A stretch of DNA of 64,000 bases from Linyphia triangularis. Its lineage: Eukaryota; Arthropoda; Arachnida; Araneae; Linyphiidae. Every line of letters begins with the position of its first letter. The first letter of the stretch is position 1. The notes beneath the pieces were generated by a model. That model was given only the letters and a program-made list of their open reading frames with translations, did not search any database and was not told where the DNA came from. This document shows, piece by piece, positions 63,897-64,000 of the stretch. The stretch is taken from the NCBI GenBank assembly GCA_963978545.1, contig OZ021730.1, positions 11,663,796-11,727,795 on the forward strand. The letters run 5' to 3'. Position numbers and translations under genes: made by a program.

Positions 63897-64000
63897 GTTG
63901 GTTGTTTTCAGATTATCTGGCGCCGTCAGCAACACGAGGGCTATAATGCGCCGAAACATTCGTCATTAGACAAGCCAACATACATTTACAAACACCCATG
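63897..64000 (-). mobile_element. SINE cut by the window end
   Basis: Reverse-oriented SINE tail and body starting with GTTGGTTG and containing GGCGCCGTCAGCAACACGAG and ATGCGCCGAAACATTCG. It abuts the last codon of the hAT transposase. The head would lie beyond the window. Confidence 0.9.

Overview
The window is eukaryotic, AT-rich and made almost entirely of mobile DNA. I recognise no host gene. Introns with GT/AG ends, tRNA-derived SINEs, RNase H-bearing LINEs, a Polinton/Maverick, piggyBac and hAT elements point to an arthropod. A chelicerate, probably a spider, is my best guess from the look of these families, but it is an inference.

Layout. 1-11.7 kb: a head-to-tail pile of two related LINE families, here called A (3' tails of AACC/AACT repeats) and B (3' tails of CAAA repeats). 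11.7-24.7 kb: decayed remains of what looks like a two-gene DNA transposon on the minus strand (a 'transposase domain' gene at 21.0-22.6 kb and a DUF4806-like gene at 13.0-14.4 kb). It is split by a complete, coding-competent LINE (14,852-20,681) and peppered with SINEs and a dispersed repeat. 24.7-45.0 kb: a Polinton. A spliced zinc-finger/DNA polymerase B gene runs leftwards (35.1-25.7 kb) and is broken by stops, a frameshift and a 5'-truncated LINE. Integrase-chromodomain, penton-like, small basic protein, major capsid, adenain-like protease, packaging ATPase and two small conserved genes run rightwards (36.6-42.2 kb). An AlkB-like dioxygenase plus an unknown partner run leftwards (43.7-42.3 kb). 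Arrays rich in the palindrome TGACGTCA lie at both ends and in the middle. 45.4-60.8 kb: a nest of elements: a hAT-type element (8-bp target duplication), possibly a second hAT, a piggyBac, a family A LINE, and an intact family B LINE. 61.4-63.9 kb: a dead hAT transposase carrying two SINEs, with a third SINE at the window edge.

How the parts relate. LINE ORF1 (zinc-knuckle RNA-binding protein) and ORF2 (endonuclease, reverse transcriptase, RNase H) would act together in target-primed reverse transcription. The SINEs share the LINE 3' stem-loop and the (AACC)n tail, so family A LINEs are the likely mobilisers. The Polinton holds a virus-like morphogenesis set, but polymerase, integrase, capsid and penton-region genes are disrupted while protease, ATPase and AlkB-like genes remain open. 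Target-site duplications seen directly at nine insertions give a relative chronology.
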